Below are positions 1 to 9,937 of a DNA stretch of 64,000 nucleotides, piece by piece (within the stretch, counting starts at the first letter, position 1; each line of letters begins with the position of its first letter). The translations under genes and the position numbers were made by a program. The notes below the pieces were generated by a model, which saw nothing but the letters and a program-made list of their open reading frames with translations, had not been told where the DNA came from and searched no databases. The stretch is from NCBI GenBank assembly GCA_021234155.1, contig JAJEKV010000047.1:3150494-3214493 (forward strand). The letters run 5' to 3'. This DNA comes from Isoetes taiwanensis (lineage: Eukaryota; Streptophyta; Lycopodiopsida; Isoetales; Isoetaceae).

Positions 1-1242
1 CATCTACAGATGCACTCGAACCACAGGAACGCATGCATCCAAAGAAAGAACATGTACATCTACTTGCAAATGTAGACTCAATTAAATCCATGTGTAACTA
101 ATACATAAAACACATACAAGGAACAACAATGCAATATAAGACATACATGTAGAACTATGTAGATTACAGTAACAAATATGAATCAAGAGCAATTTAAGAT
201 TAATCATTTAGAGTGATGCATACCTTGTCCAGCAGGGAAACCAAGCTGATTTTGAATGCCCTCATCCCAAATGCAACCTTTTATGCAATTCTGTTTTTCA
301 TATACGAGATAAGACAAGCAAAAGAGGCAATAAGGATCTCTGCAAGGAGCCAGTAGCACCAAACCAGATTTGCCAAAGCCTTGGCCACAGCAGGTACACG
401 AATTGAATGAGATGAACTCTTGTACAGAAGTAGCTCCTACAAGATTTGGCCTAGGGTGCAGAGCAATAGGTCCTGCTCTCCCCTTGAAATTCAAAAATCA
501 GGAATGCCTTTGTTGAACAAGTTCCATGCAACTAAGTTTCTCCTTTGCTTGTTGAATTGAAATTTCATGTTTTTCAATGTCTCTAGTTGCTTCCTCGCAA
601 ACCAATCTCCAAATTAGAACGAAGGTTCTTCTTTCTACTCATCACCAAGTCTTCCAATTTGTATTTCAACACTCCATAGCTAACTTGATTTCCAGCAGGA
701 TCATTGGCCAATTTGTCAAATTCCAACTTCGTGTCTTTTATTTTTAGGGAAATCTGCTGCAAATCTTCTTCTAACATATCCTTTCTACTCTCAATCAGGC
801 TGATCACTTTCAATGCATCCCTTCTTTTGGCTTCCAGTGCTTTCCACTTCATTCAATAGGTTAATTTTATCCTCTGAACCATGCTTAAGTAACTGATTTA
901 TTATGTCAACATCAGATTTAGAATAGCCTAAAGCCCTAGCATTCTGATGCAATACCACCTCCTGCTTGATGTTCAACGATTTTTCTGTTGTAGGTTCCTC
1001 TGTAATATCTGAAGTTTTGGCAAGATCCTTGGCGGTCTTAGCAACATCCACCCAATCAATAATTCAAATGAAGAGAAAATGCCCGAGCAAAATATGTGGA
1101 TATATAGTGGTTTGTTACCTGCTTCTTGCCATAAACCAATTCATAATATTTAAAAAATTCTTTGTTCCATGCATTCTGAACTCTGCCTTCCTTGAATCCT
1201 CTTCTATTCTTTGGAGCTGCACCCCATACTTCATTCTAATTT
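1..1242 (-). pseudogene. Unrecognised coiled-coil/Cys-rich gene, left inverted copy (5' part, cut by window edge)
   Basis: I do not recognise this gene. On the minus strand it reads from about 1242 down to 1. It starts with an exon-like stretch containing NAWNKEFFKYYELVYGKKQ and YISTYFARAFSLHLNY, then DVAKTAKDLAKTSD, a lysine/glutamate-rich coiled coil (KALEAKRRDALKVISLIES), and a Cys cluster, SCTCCGQGFG...APCRDPYCLFC. Frame changes near 1060-1070 (a likely short duplication, TGAT) and near 850, plus a rearranged stretch at about 595-640 that lacks part of the coiled coil present in the other copy, make it a pseudogene. The plus-strand copy at 4467-6604 is about 95% identical by eye. The 5' end abuts an LTR terminus at 1243, so the promoter side is lost. 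Function unknown. Confidence 0.6.
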
Positions 1243-1639
1243 TGTGACGTTCCAGTACGATATACGGTCTCAAGACGTATACCGTACTGTGCCGTCACGC
1301 GTACACGCCGTCCAGGCAGATCGTGGGAGTTGGAATTGACTCCTCAGGCGCGCGAATCGGAGCTCGGAATGTCTGTGGGCGAAAAGGGGAATGTTAGGGT
1401 TTGATGCCTTATGTAGGCTATCAGTTAGGTTTAGGGTTTTCCATGACACATGGTCTACCTTTAATGGGTTAAAGGTCTAAAGGTGCGCGCATTGCTAAGT
1501 GTGCGCACCATTGCAAGTTGCCCCCTAGGGCGTCCTTGCTTGGGTATACGTCGGCGTACACGTCGACTGGACGGCGTGTACGCGTGACGGCGCAGTACGG
1601 TATACGTCTTGAGACCGTATATCGTACTGGAACGTCACA
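1243..1639 (-). mobile_element. LTR fragment with inverted first 73 bases, centre of the palindrome
   Basis: The right end reads, on the minus strand, TGTGACGTTCCAGTACG, the same start as the LTR at 9938-11460. Bases 1316-1566 are nearly identical to the corresponding part of that LTR, including the GATCGTGGGAGTTGG and TGGGTATACG stretches. The left end (1243-1315) is an inverted copy of the LTR start, so the piece begins and ends with the same terminus. This is not a normal solo LTR: the 3' half of the LTR is missing. Confidence 0.8.
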
Positions 1640-1839
1640 AAATTAGAATGAAGTACGGGGTGCAGCTCCAAAGAATAGAAGAGGATTCAAGGAAGGCAGA
1701 GTTCAGAATGCATGGAACAAAGAATTTTTTAAATATTATGAATTGGTTTATGGCAAGAAGCAGGTAACAAACCACTATATATCCACATATTTTGCTCGGG
1801 CATTTTCTCTTCATTTGAATTATTGATTGGGTGGATGTT
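1640..1839 (+). pseudogene. Right-arm copy of the upstream exon of the unrecognised gene
   Basis: This is a mirror copy of 1043-1242. On the plus strand it encodes RGAAPKNRRGF, NAWNKEFFKYYELVYGKKQ and the YISTYFARAFSLHLNY stretch, then loses frame at a TGATTGGGTGGATGTTG sequence that is duplicated in tandem at 1827-1857. It is cut off from the rest of the gene (4467 onward) by element A. Confidence 0.6.
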
Positions 1840-2391
1840 GATTGGGTGGATGTTGGGTGTAGATTAAGGAATAAGGGGCGAATATGCCAATCCGACAGCT
1901 CTCGATGCCCTACGTCACCCCCCGTGTGAATATGCACCCAAACCAAAGGGGGTTTAAGGGGGATTTTAATTTAACTGTGTTGGATTCAATGGTTATATTT
2001 ATTAATGTCAATGGTAGTTATGTGTTGGTTATTATACTAAAAAAATTTTTTGGCCCTTCGGCCCATAAAAAAAAAACGGACGTGAGAATATAAAAGACAT
2101 CTAAAACATGTAGCAAAGAGCAATGCACATTCAACGCCTTAGAAAAGGTATTGCATATAAACAGGCCGTTTAAATTATAATGATATTATAAAAGAAATTT
2201 AGGAACTATAAACTATAGTAAATGTTTGAAACAATGAGAGAGACTGTATTAAATGAGGTAATGTGTATTTTTGGGCCCAAACACAACATGGTTTTTATGG
2301 TAGGACATCTTAACACATTTACAATATTGTAGAAGCATCTCTTACACACATTCACAAAAAACATACAAGCATTGAAACCCCCGGGAATCGA

Positions 2392-2577
2392 ATCTGGGTA
2401 CTCCAAGCCTCCTCTATCCCTTCTCTTCCAATAAATCTCTCCTTCTCGCCCTTGCAGAACGAATGCAATGCTACCAATCATGGGCACATCCGCACATATA
2501 CTTTCCAACATCGGATTCCAACCACAATGGCTTAAAAATCCCGCAACAGCCTCATCCTCATGATCCAAATGACACAT
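2392..2577 (-). pseudogene. UDP-glycosyltransferase fragment (PSPG box)
   Basis: The minus strand encodes GFLSHCGWNPMLESICADVP followed by MIG, the core of the plant secondary product glycosyltransferase (PSPG) box that binds the UDP-sugar. Known boxes read G-F-x-x-H-C-G-W-N-S-x-x-E-x-x-x-x-G-V-P, so the usual S and G are replaced here by P and D. Only about 60 codons are recognisable against the usual ~450-500-residue enzyme, and there is no N-terminal acceptor domain. It lies inside element A and is probably captured host sequence, not a working gene. Confidence 0.7.
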
Positions 2578-2751
2578 GTAATACTGACATTGTTTTTTAT
2601 TTATCTAACCACTCTAGGTACCCTTTGCCTCATATTCTCATTTCTTCTTCATTATCTCCTAAGCCCAAAAATGAAGATGGCAATAATCGTCTCACTCCCA
2701 ATGCAAACAAGAGAAGAAGTTATTTATCAACATATAATATAATACCTGTCA

Positions 2752-3712
2752 CTTGGTCTTGCCATCATTTCTTTAAGCAACATAGTATATGAAGTTTAAC
2801 ACCGCTTCCAAATATATGATCAGAATGCAAAGCTAATCCGTGAGCTGCATATCAGTTTTATTGGAAGCCACGACTACAAATGCCAGCATAATGTTTTCAA
2901 AGGGACTGCAACAATTCTTCATGACTCAGGGCTAAGCCCAAGTCCTGAACTCCAAGTTTTCATTGACCAAAACATCAAATACTATAGGTTGTGGAGCTTC
3001 GGTTTGACATAATGTCATCAATTTAATATTTAACACAAGCTTTCATGTGCAACAGCTTATCCCAGAGTCATGTTTCGTGAATGTATAGCATAAATAAAAT
3101 GAGACAAAGATCATACATCACTAAATTGGCAAATGCATAACCAGAATATGTAAATAAAATAGAGATCATACATAAGAAAAATCAAGCCCTGGCATTTTTA
3201 AAAATACATACATTGTTTTCAACTGATTATGATTACATCATTTGGTCTTGCCATCATTTCTTAAAGCAAAGATAGTATATAAAGTTCACCGCTTCCAAAT
3301 ATAAGGCTCTGAATGCAAAGGTAACTGTGGAGTCGCATATCGGTTTTATTGGAAGCCACAACCGCAGATGCCAAGATAATGTTCTCAAAGGGATCAGATG
3401 ACTCGTGGGCTCACCGCCCTTTCTTTACATTCTCTATCATTCTTAACCACTGCCAACTACTCTACATAAAATTCCCTGTCATAAATTCCTTATCATTCTT
3501 ACCATTGCCCAACTGCCTTTGCATTCACAGATCAGAGGAATTTTAGCTTATTGCTAATGGGCCTTGTGGAGATAAGAGGAATTTCAGCTTATTGCTAATG
3601 GGCCTTGTGGAAAATGACAAAGGCAAACAAGAAGCACATACGGTATCCAGTTCCAACTACAGAGAAAACCCAAGTCCTGAACTCCAAGTTTTGATTGACC
3701 AAAACATCAAAG
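2752..3712. repeat. Direct duplication, period about 490 bp
   Basis: Bases from TTGGTCTTGCCATCATTTC at about 2753 to the ACCAAAACATCAAA at about 2976 recur from 3243 to about 3711, with a roughly 220-base insertion or divergence in the second copy. The second copy holds a short open stretch (MEATTADAKIMFSKG) that is also readable, more broken, in the first. No protein family was recognised. It lies in element A. Confidence 0.7.
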
Positions 3713-4466
3713 GAAGGAAATTAACTGGGAGCTTGGAATTATCAGCACAAGATCAGATGCCACGGTCCAATTTCTACTAGTTTTGTTGCTGCAGGATGGA
3801 AACTTGAGTCAATTTCAGGAATGGTGAACACTTGGCCAATGATGTTCTAGCTCCAGACACTTGTTGCGGGATTTGGAATATAGTGAACTGGCCTTGTTTC
3901 TTCACCTACTTTCCTTGAAACCAGGGCTTTTCCTGGTGGTGCATCTGAGGGACATTTCGGTATTTCAGAATCATCTGCATGAATTAAATTTACCTGGATA
4001 ATGCCATGCGCACTTAGAGGAGAAAAGAAGCTCAAACCTAGTCACTGAAGTAAACGCTACGAAATGCCCATGCCTTCAACAATACACGATTCTGTGCCAG
4101 TACACGATTCGGAAGAAGATCTTCTGTCCTTCCATGACCGCCATAGCCATTTCAAAGCATAGCTTGCAGCAAATGAATCCTTAATTCCAAAGACGGGACG
4201 GAACTAAAAAACAAAAAGGAATGAATAAAAGAACAAAGAAACCCTAGAATAGAAGAATCGAGCTTTGCATGCGCTCGACTTTTCACGAAAGAAAGTTGAA
4301 GGGGTAAACCATGGAGAAATGGATTTTTAATCAAAAAAATACTAGGAACACTCTAGATATACCGATTAGTACGCCTCGCGCAATACGCCCATCAAATCAT
4401 ATGAAAACCATAGCAAAAACTGTACAAAAATACAAAAAAAAACCCCCTGTTATTATGCTACATATT

Positions 4467-6604
4467 ACAGAGGAACCTACAACAGGAAAATCGTCGAACA
4501 TCAAGCAGGAGGTGGTATTGCATCAGAATGCTAGGGCTTTAGGCTATTCTAAATCTGATGTTGACATAATAAATCAGTTACTTAAGCATGGTTCAGAGGA
4601 TAAAATTAACCTATTGAATGAAGTGGAAAGCACTGGAAGCCAAAAGGAGGGATGCATTGAAAGTGATCAGCCTGATTGAGAGTAGAAAGGATATGTTAGA
4701 AGAAGATTTGCAGCAGATTTCCCTAAAAATAAAAGACACGAAGTTGGAATTTGACAAATTGGCCAATGATCCTGCTGGAAATCAAGTTAGCTATGGAGTG
4801 TTGAAATACAAATTGGAAGACTTGGTTATGAGTAGAACAGAGAAGCAGCAGCACTGTTCTAAGCTGGAGATTGGTTTGCAGGAAGCAACTAGAGACATTG
4901 AAAAACATGAAATTTCAATTCAACAAGCAAAGGAGAAACTTAGCTGCATGGAACTTGTTCAACAAAGGCATTCCCAGATTTTGAATTTCAAGGGGAGAGC
5001 AGGACCTATTGCTCTGCACCCTAGGCCAAATCTTGTAGGAGCTACTTCTGTACAAGAGTTCATCTCATTCAATTCGTGTACCTGTTGTGGCCAAGGCTTT
5101 GGCAAATTTGGTTTGGTGCTACTGGCTCCTTGCAGAGATCCTTATTGCCTCTTTTGCTTGTCTTATCTCGTATATGAAAAACAGAATTGCATAAAAGGTT
5201 GGATTTGGGATGAGGGCATTCAAAATCAGCTTGGTTTCCCTGCTGGACAAGGTATGCATCACTCTAAATGATTAATCTTAAATTGCTCTTGATTCATATT
5301 TGTTACTGTAATCTACATAGTTCTACATGTATGTCTTATAGTGCATTGTTGTTCCTTGTATGTGTTTTATGTATTAGTTACACATGGATTTAATTGAGTC
5401 TACATTTGCAAGTAGATGTACATGTTCTTTCTTTGGATGCATGTGTTCCTGTGGTTCGAGTGCATCTGTAGATGATTCATATCTATGTACCTTTGTTATA
5501 TGTGCATTTTTTGGGCATAGGTCTATATTCTCTCTCTCTGCAATCTGCATGCTTGGGTCCATCTATGTACATTATGTACATTAAATGTACAATAGATATA
5601 GGTTGAATGGCCGCTTTTAAAGTTACGTACATTTGATACATTCTATGTACATGAAATGTACATGTTACAGATGAATGTACCAGAATGTACCTGATATTTC
5701 TCATACTTAAGTTCTGTTTTCATGTTTATTAACATTGAGTTTTGCTTTTATGTGTATTAACATTTACATCATTTGTTTCTTTCCAGATGAGGATGTTTAT
5801 ATCCAGAAGGCCACTTGCATGCAACCTTTCGTCGCTGACATTACTGAACCATCTGCATCGACTTTGTTTACAGATGGTGATGACCGTGAAAAGCTTCAAT
5901 ATGAACAGATGCCAACTTCCACTTCCAAATCACCAATCAGGATGTCTCTGCCAGTAACAGAACCTGTCGCAACAGTGCAGACTCGAACATGGCAGTCTGA
6001 AATTGAAGAAATAGAGAAGATGGCAGTTTTGACAGCTAGAGCAGCAGGAGTTGCAGAGACGTTACCAACTGATCAAACCGTATCCTTAGGTCCATCAGGA
6101 GATGTAAAATCATTAAATGCACCAACTGAAATATTAGTAATTAAAAAAGCTCCAGAGAAAGCTCCAGATGCTGCAAAATCAGGGTCTGCTCCATCATCAA
6201 CATTAGCATCATCTGTAGATGCTAATTTTGTATCTATTACAGATGCTACAGTGGATACAGATCCTGATTTTAACCCAGGCAAGTGCAGGGAAGAGGAGCC
6301 CCAAGAGGAAGAGGTGTATGTTGAGTCTACTCCAAGGAGGAAACAAAAGAAGGTTGCTACTGTAACTCCAAGAGGAAAAAAAAACAGACTGCAGCAAAAA
6401 AGAACCCTCCAAAAAGGAAATCCCCAGGCAAAGCACTACTACCACCAAGAAAGAAGTATGTGCAGGATTAGTTAGCTAATTTGTTTAATCATCTCAGCTT
6501 TATGATAATCAACCATAGTTTTTTTTTTACATAAGACAAGATCACAGGTTGAAATTAAGGATAAACCTGCTTCTGAGTCAGAACCAGAACAAGAAGACAT
6601 TTGA
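4467..6604 (+). pseudogene. Unrecognised coiled-coil/Cys-rich gene, right copy with 3' end
   Basis: I do not recognise this family. The copy starts abruptly after element A with ITEEPTTGKSSNIKQEVV. Segments in order: a charged stretch; a frame change at about 4618 shared with the left copy; a coiled coil of about 110 residues (KALEAKRRDALK to AKEKLSCMELVQQ); a Cys cluster, SCTCCGQGFG...APCRDPYCLFCLSYLVYEKQNC, that could bind zinc; an intron 5252-5786 (GTATGC...TTCCAG); a low-complexity acidic/Ser/Thr exon (5787-6455); an intron 6456-6540; and a last exon ending PASESEPEQEDI. An A-run near 6378 appears one base short: restoring frame there gives a lysine-rich tail in phase with the last exon. 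The basic tail hints at a nuclear or nucleic-acid role (inference only). Confidence 0.6.
5590..5705. repeat. Degenerate GTACAT-rich repeat in intron
   Basis: At least eight GTACAT/ATGTAC words occur in about 120 bases inside the long intron of the unrecognised gene. The words are self-complementary, so the stretch can fold. No other feature was seen in it. Confidence 0.5.
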
Positions 6605-6777
6605 AATTCTACAACAAAAAGATTACAATATGAATTTTGCTATGAAAGATAAGTTTATATAAATATAAGGAAAATGAAAAATTCTATTGAATATTAATTC
6701 TTCTTGCATTATTAAGTATACACATACATTAAGCCTTGTACAGACAACTCTTGTGTGTTTGAGGCTCTAATTTTTTT

Positions 6778-6947
6778 TGACACACTTAATATTCTTAAGT
6801 GTGTCAAATGACACATTTAAAAATTTTTAAAGTCTCTTTTGACGCATTTTATCAAACTATAAATTCTCTTTTGACACATTTTCTCTACGGAAGATGTCTA
6901 TTTGACACATTTTTTTGCTTTCGACACCCTCTGGGGTGTCAAATTCC
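6778..6947. repeat. Foldback element built from TGACACATTTT words
   Basis: The left end is a palindrome, TGACACACTTA...TAAGTGTGTCA (6778-6807), and the right end a hairpin, GACACCC...GGGTGTC (6930-6947). Between them TTTGACACATTTT-like words repeat about four times. It lies between the 3' end of the unrecognised gene and the next gene fragment. It is MITE-like, but a target duplication was not resolved. Confidence 0.45.
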
Positions 6948-6949
6948 CA

Positions 6950-7434
6950 CACTGACCGCGCGCTTGATGACATAGCAAACAAGGTGCAAGAGTCCACAAA
7001 AGATGCAGAGGAGCAGCCTCTGACTCTGGAACAAAAAATGGTGATGAAAAAACAAAGTGAGTATCTTGTCCATTCATTACTTGTATAATTTTTGTGATGC
7101 TAATGCTCTCGTTGCCTTGTACAGTTTAGTGGACCGACTGAGAAGGTTGGTCCCATTCACTCCTTACAGGGACTGTCCACCTAAGCCTGCACCTGTTGTA
7201 TTCCAAACCGATGTCGACGAGTTTTGCTGGAAGCTTGACTTGATATCAAAGATGGTAGAAGTGTATGGGAGGTAGGCTTTTAAATATTTTTCTATTATTT
7301 CATTCTTACACTCATTCAGAGCATGTATTAATATGTTTTTTGGATTCGTGTGCAGGTACCTTTGCAGCTCTCTTTTATCTGAGCTTAAAAATAAGTTCTT
7401 TACATTCAACCAGAGAGCTTCCTTAATTTTGTGA
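6950..7434 (+). pseudogene. Unrecognised three-exon gene fragment
   Basis: Three coding-like blocks are joined by plausible GT-AG introns. The first ends EQPLTLEQKMVMKKQ before GTGAGTATC at 7058. The second (7127-7271) reads LVDRLRRLVPFTPYRDCPP and FQTDVDEFCWKLDLISK, ending before GTAGGC. The third (from about 7356) reads YLCSSLLSELKNKFFTFNQ and stops at about 7434. No family was recognised. The 5' end is missing at the foldback repeat, so this is probably a fragment, not a full gene. The phase between blocks one and two is not certain. Confidence 0.4.
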
Positions 7435-7717
7435 ATGCCCTTAAGAACAGAAGTTCTGCAGATGTCCAGAACACCCACATAAAAGCATGATTTCATTAAT
7501 TAAGAAAATAACGCAATTTTGAGAGTTTTAAGCACACCTAATTTGGTCAAGCACCAATACTTTCACCTACTTCTTGAGTCCAAGATACATGAGGTCACAA
7601 CATACACATGTCCATACAAATTATGCGTCATACTTGTACATGTACGTGATACTTGTACAAGCTCAATAATGGCGCTACAATCTACACCAATAATTCACAT
7701 CAATAATTTTACTTCAC

Positions 7718-7725
7718 TATAAAAG
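7718..7725 (+). promoter_or_regulatory. Possible TATA box of the zinc-knuckle ORF
   Basis: TATAAAAG lies 36 bases upstream of the ATG at 7761 in an otherwise AT-rich stretch. This is close for a plant core promoter (it implies a very short leader), so it is tentative. Confidence 0.3.
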
Positions 7726-7760
7726 CAGCTCCATTCGATGGTAGAGGCCATTCATCTCCC

Positions 7761-8258
7761 ATGGCTTCCTTGCCCCCTCGTCCGGAGCACATCCGATCCT
7801 TCAAGTGCTACCTGAGCTATAATGATCTGTGTGAATGCGTGAGAAATGGTATCAATCTTGATCCATGGTTGCAGTCCAAAGCAGATGGTCCTGCGAGTGG
7901 TTGCAGGAAGCTCACTCGTGTTGTGATCCACCTTTATTGGCTTCCTGATCAGGAGATCTATGAGCTGAATGCCATCACCTTAGCAGGTGTTGATGATGAG
8001 TGAGTCGTCGAAGACTTGTGTACCTGTCAAGGATATAATAATGATATATGAGCACTTCTAAAGTATGTAAGGATGTAATAAGCATAGGATCCGGACCGCA
8101 GAACAGTACACAGAGGCAGCCTTACTATCAGGATAGAGGCAAAGCAACAGGGAGCTACAGTCCTAGGGCAGCCAGCCCAAGCCCAGCAAAGTCCCCATAT
8201 AATAGCAACCAGGGGAGACAGCAGGAAAGAAAGCAGGTGTCCTTCAAGGACAAACAGG

Positions 8259-8293
<35 letters not shown>

Positions 8294-9590
8294 AAGGAAA
8301 GAAGTTTCTGTATTAATCAGATAGGAAGAATTACAATACAGAGATCCCTCTATGGATCAGATATAAGTTAAGTACAAAGGATCCCATCTGGATCTGAATC
8401 ATGTCTGTAACTAAAGAACACATGAGCCTCTCTCAACCTCTTCTTCTGTCTCAATTAAACAGAGTACTATAGGAGCCAAGTACCCATTTTCCACAGCTAC
8501 AAACAAATCTTGAATGCTCCAAAAACCTCTTGCAAAACTAGAAATGAAGATGGAAAGAGATGAAGAGTAACCCTGAATCAGGTCCTCCCGCCTGCTCAGG
8601 GAATCCCATACTTCAAACTATGATCAAATTATACAATTTTATTACCGTATGTGAGATCAAAAGGAGATGCTTTGATTGTCGGGTGCGCCAGCCACCGATC
8701 CAGAATCGGCTAGACACACGTTCCCAAATGCACCGAACTCTCCCTAAAATCCTCGCTCATGATATCCGGGTCTTGATATGGAAGCATCACCGCACAATAG
8801 ATCCCTAGCTCGGCAATCTCAAATAACCCAACATTCTGTTATAAAACTGTAATCTGAGATCAAGAATTTACTCAACTTCTTCCAAGAAAAACACCTCCAG
8901 ATCTTTCTGCTAGCAAGAAAGAGCAAGAGGAGGGGAAAAAAACCAAATGATCCGAAAATCCAACTAGAAAGACCGCCGAAAAGACCCTAAGCTGCTTTCT
9001 TTAAAGATTCTGCTTAAATTTCGCTCCACCTTATAGACTCTACGCCCTTTCGGTGTGATATAAATCATCATTCTTCTAAAGATTGAGAGCAAAAATGCCA
9101 CGTTAGTGGCTTACCAGCCTGAATCCAAAAGACCGCCTTGAAGCTGCTTCAAAATCTGATCTGCAAGTTCTTTGAAGGCAAAATCGTCTGGAGCACCGGC
9201 AAACCCCACTAGCACCGGTTTGGTCTTTGATCTGCAAGAAGGTCTGCAGCAGTGCCGGAAAGAGAGGAGAGGAGGGCGGCCTCCTTCCTCTGCTGCCGCC
9301 CTAGCCGCAGGCGCTAAGGGCTGCGCCAAGAAACATTTTCTTCCGGCCCCAAGGTCAATAACCTGACCAAAACTTTCAAACAGGAAGGTTCCAACTACTC
9401 GAAAGCAGTACAGTCCTTCTTGCAGGCGATGCCCAAGGAAAAAAGGCAGGAATGCATAGAAAAGCAGCTCTGCTTTAGATGCTTCCAGCCGGGCCACCGA
9501 ACGGCAAACTGCCCATTTGTTATGAGCGCAGCGCTGGCGGAGTTGGGCGGATGGGACACTCCATCAGATGAGGACGGCGAGGGTATTTAG
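7761..9590 (+). pseudogene. Zinc-knuckle (CCHC) retro-ORF, split by an insertion
   Basis: The first part opens MASLPPRPEHIRSFK and runs to a stop at 8001-8003. The frame from 8048 continues with a Ser/Pro/Gln-rich region ending QVSFKDKQEG at 8265. After a 1.1-kb insertion the reading resumes at 9377 with KQEGSNYSKAVQSFLQ and ends with a CCHC zinc knuckle, LCFRCFQPGHRTANC (spacing C-x2-C-x4-H-x4-C), then an acidic tail and a stop at 9590. Such knuckles occur in Gag and in LINE ORF1 proteins that coat RNA. A 23-base poly(A) tract at 9813-9835 suggests the whole unit arrived by retroposition. No reverse transcriptase follows. The exact family is unknown. Confidence 0.55.
8265..9376 (-). mobile_element. 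1.1-kb retroposed insert with 14-bp target duplication
   Basis: The insert is flanked by CAAACAGGAAGGTT at 8251-8264 and again at 9377-9390. It begins on the plus strand with about 30 T (8263-8292), a poly(A) tail on the minus strand, preceded there by ACAGAAACTTCTTTCCTTC. The minus strand holds a short coding-like stretch, VLVGFAGAPDDFAFKELADQ, ending in a stop at about 9114. No reverse transcriptase is present, so this is a 5'-truncated or non-autonomous copy, or a processed host transcript moved by LINE machinery. Confidence 0.8.
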
Positions 9591-9812
9591 ACATGCTATT
9601 TAAACATGCTATTCTAATTAATTCCTATCTTAGAACTAGCCTTACCACATTATTTTTCTCAAATTCATCATGTTTGAGTGATCTTGGCTCGATGTCTCAT
9701 AGCTAGCGCCTCGCTCAAAAACTAAAGTTTAGTTCTTTGACCAGGCGCGACCTGTGAGACCAAGTTCCAATTCACTTAATTGTTACTAGCTTAGCATAAA
9801 CTACCAAAAATG

Positions 9813-9835
9813 AAAAAAAAAAAAAAAAAAAAAAA
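9813..9835 (+). other. Poly(A) tract, 3' end of the retroposed zinc-knuckle unit
   Basis: Twenty-three consecutive A follow 220 bases of untranslated-looking sequence after the zinc-knuckle ORF. The tract directly abuts sequence belonging to the LTR element that follows, which suggests insertion of the unit into that element. Confidence 0.6.
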
Positions 9836-9923
9836 TTCCCACTTTTTCGAGGCTTGAGGATCCTATCAAGTTAGTACTACTGGGAGCATGGTCAGTGCTT
9901 TGCTCTTGGTCTCCAAGAACATA

Positions 9924-9936
9924 GGCTCTGATACCA
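9924..9936 (-). promoter_or_regulatory. Primer binding site (initiator-Met tRNA)
   Basis: The minus strand reads TGGTATCAGAGCC one base after the LTR end. This is the classic plant retrotransposon primer site complementary to the 3' end of initiator methionine tRNA. It fixes the orientation of the LTR at 9938-11460 as a 5' LTR on the minus strand. Confidence 0.85.
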
Positions 9937-9937
9937 T

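Larger units (their letters stand above)
1898..4466. mobile_element. Element A: gene-fragment-carrying transposon
   Basis: Its first 213 bases (1898-2110) and last 118 bases (4349-4466) match, in inverted order, the two ends of element B (28500-28713 and 26190-26306). The 2.2 kb between them is unrelated to B. The insert interrupts the gene copy of the right arm just before TATTACAGAGGAACC; the left arm shows the uninterrupted sequence. The two ends do not resemble each other, so there are no terminal inverted repeats, and no clean target duplication was found. A GGCCC-loop-GGGCC hairpin lies about 150 bases from the left end. Inside are a glycosyltransferase fragment and a 490-base direct duplication. 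The class is undetermined. Confidence 0.65.
1..5475. repeat. Large inverted duplication, arms of at least 1.28 kb
   Basis: Bases 1-1009 match the reverse complement of 4462-5475, and 1043-1315 match the reverse complement of 1567-1839, in consistent order. Together they form one inverted duplication whose centre (1316-1566) lies inside LTR sequence. The right arm is interrupted by 1840-4461, mostly element A. Thirty-three bases of the left arm (1010-1042) are missing from the right arm at that point. The left arm runs off the window, so the full arm length is unknown. Confidence 0.85.

Noticed and set aside
1635-1946. Minus-strand 103-aa ORF and its mirror at 966-1247
   Set aside because: Antisense of the palindromic exon; the plus/minus coding frame with NAWNKEFFKYYELVYGKKQ is far more protein-like.
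2370-2398. tRNA gene or tRNA-derived SINE (GATTCGATTCCCGGGG on the minus strand)
   Set aside because: Only a B-box-like word is present; no A box or cloverleaf can be drawn.
1898-4466. Element A as a Helitron or a Pack-MULE
   Set aside because: No 5' TC with 3' CTRR and hairpin at the shared ends, and no terminal inverted repeats or 9-bp duplication; class left open.
9111-9497. 128-aa minus-strand ORF as one protein
   Set aside because: It crosses the border of the retroposed insert at 9376, so its N-terminal half is the antisense of the zinc-knuckle ORF.
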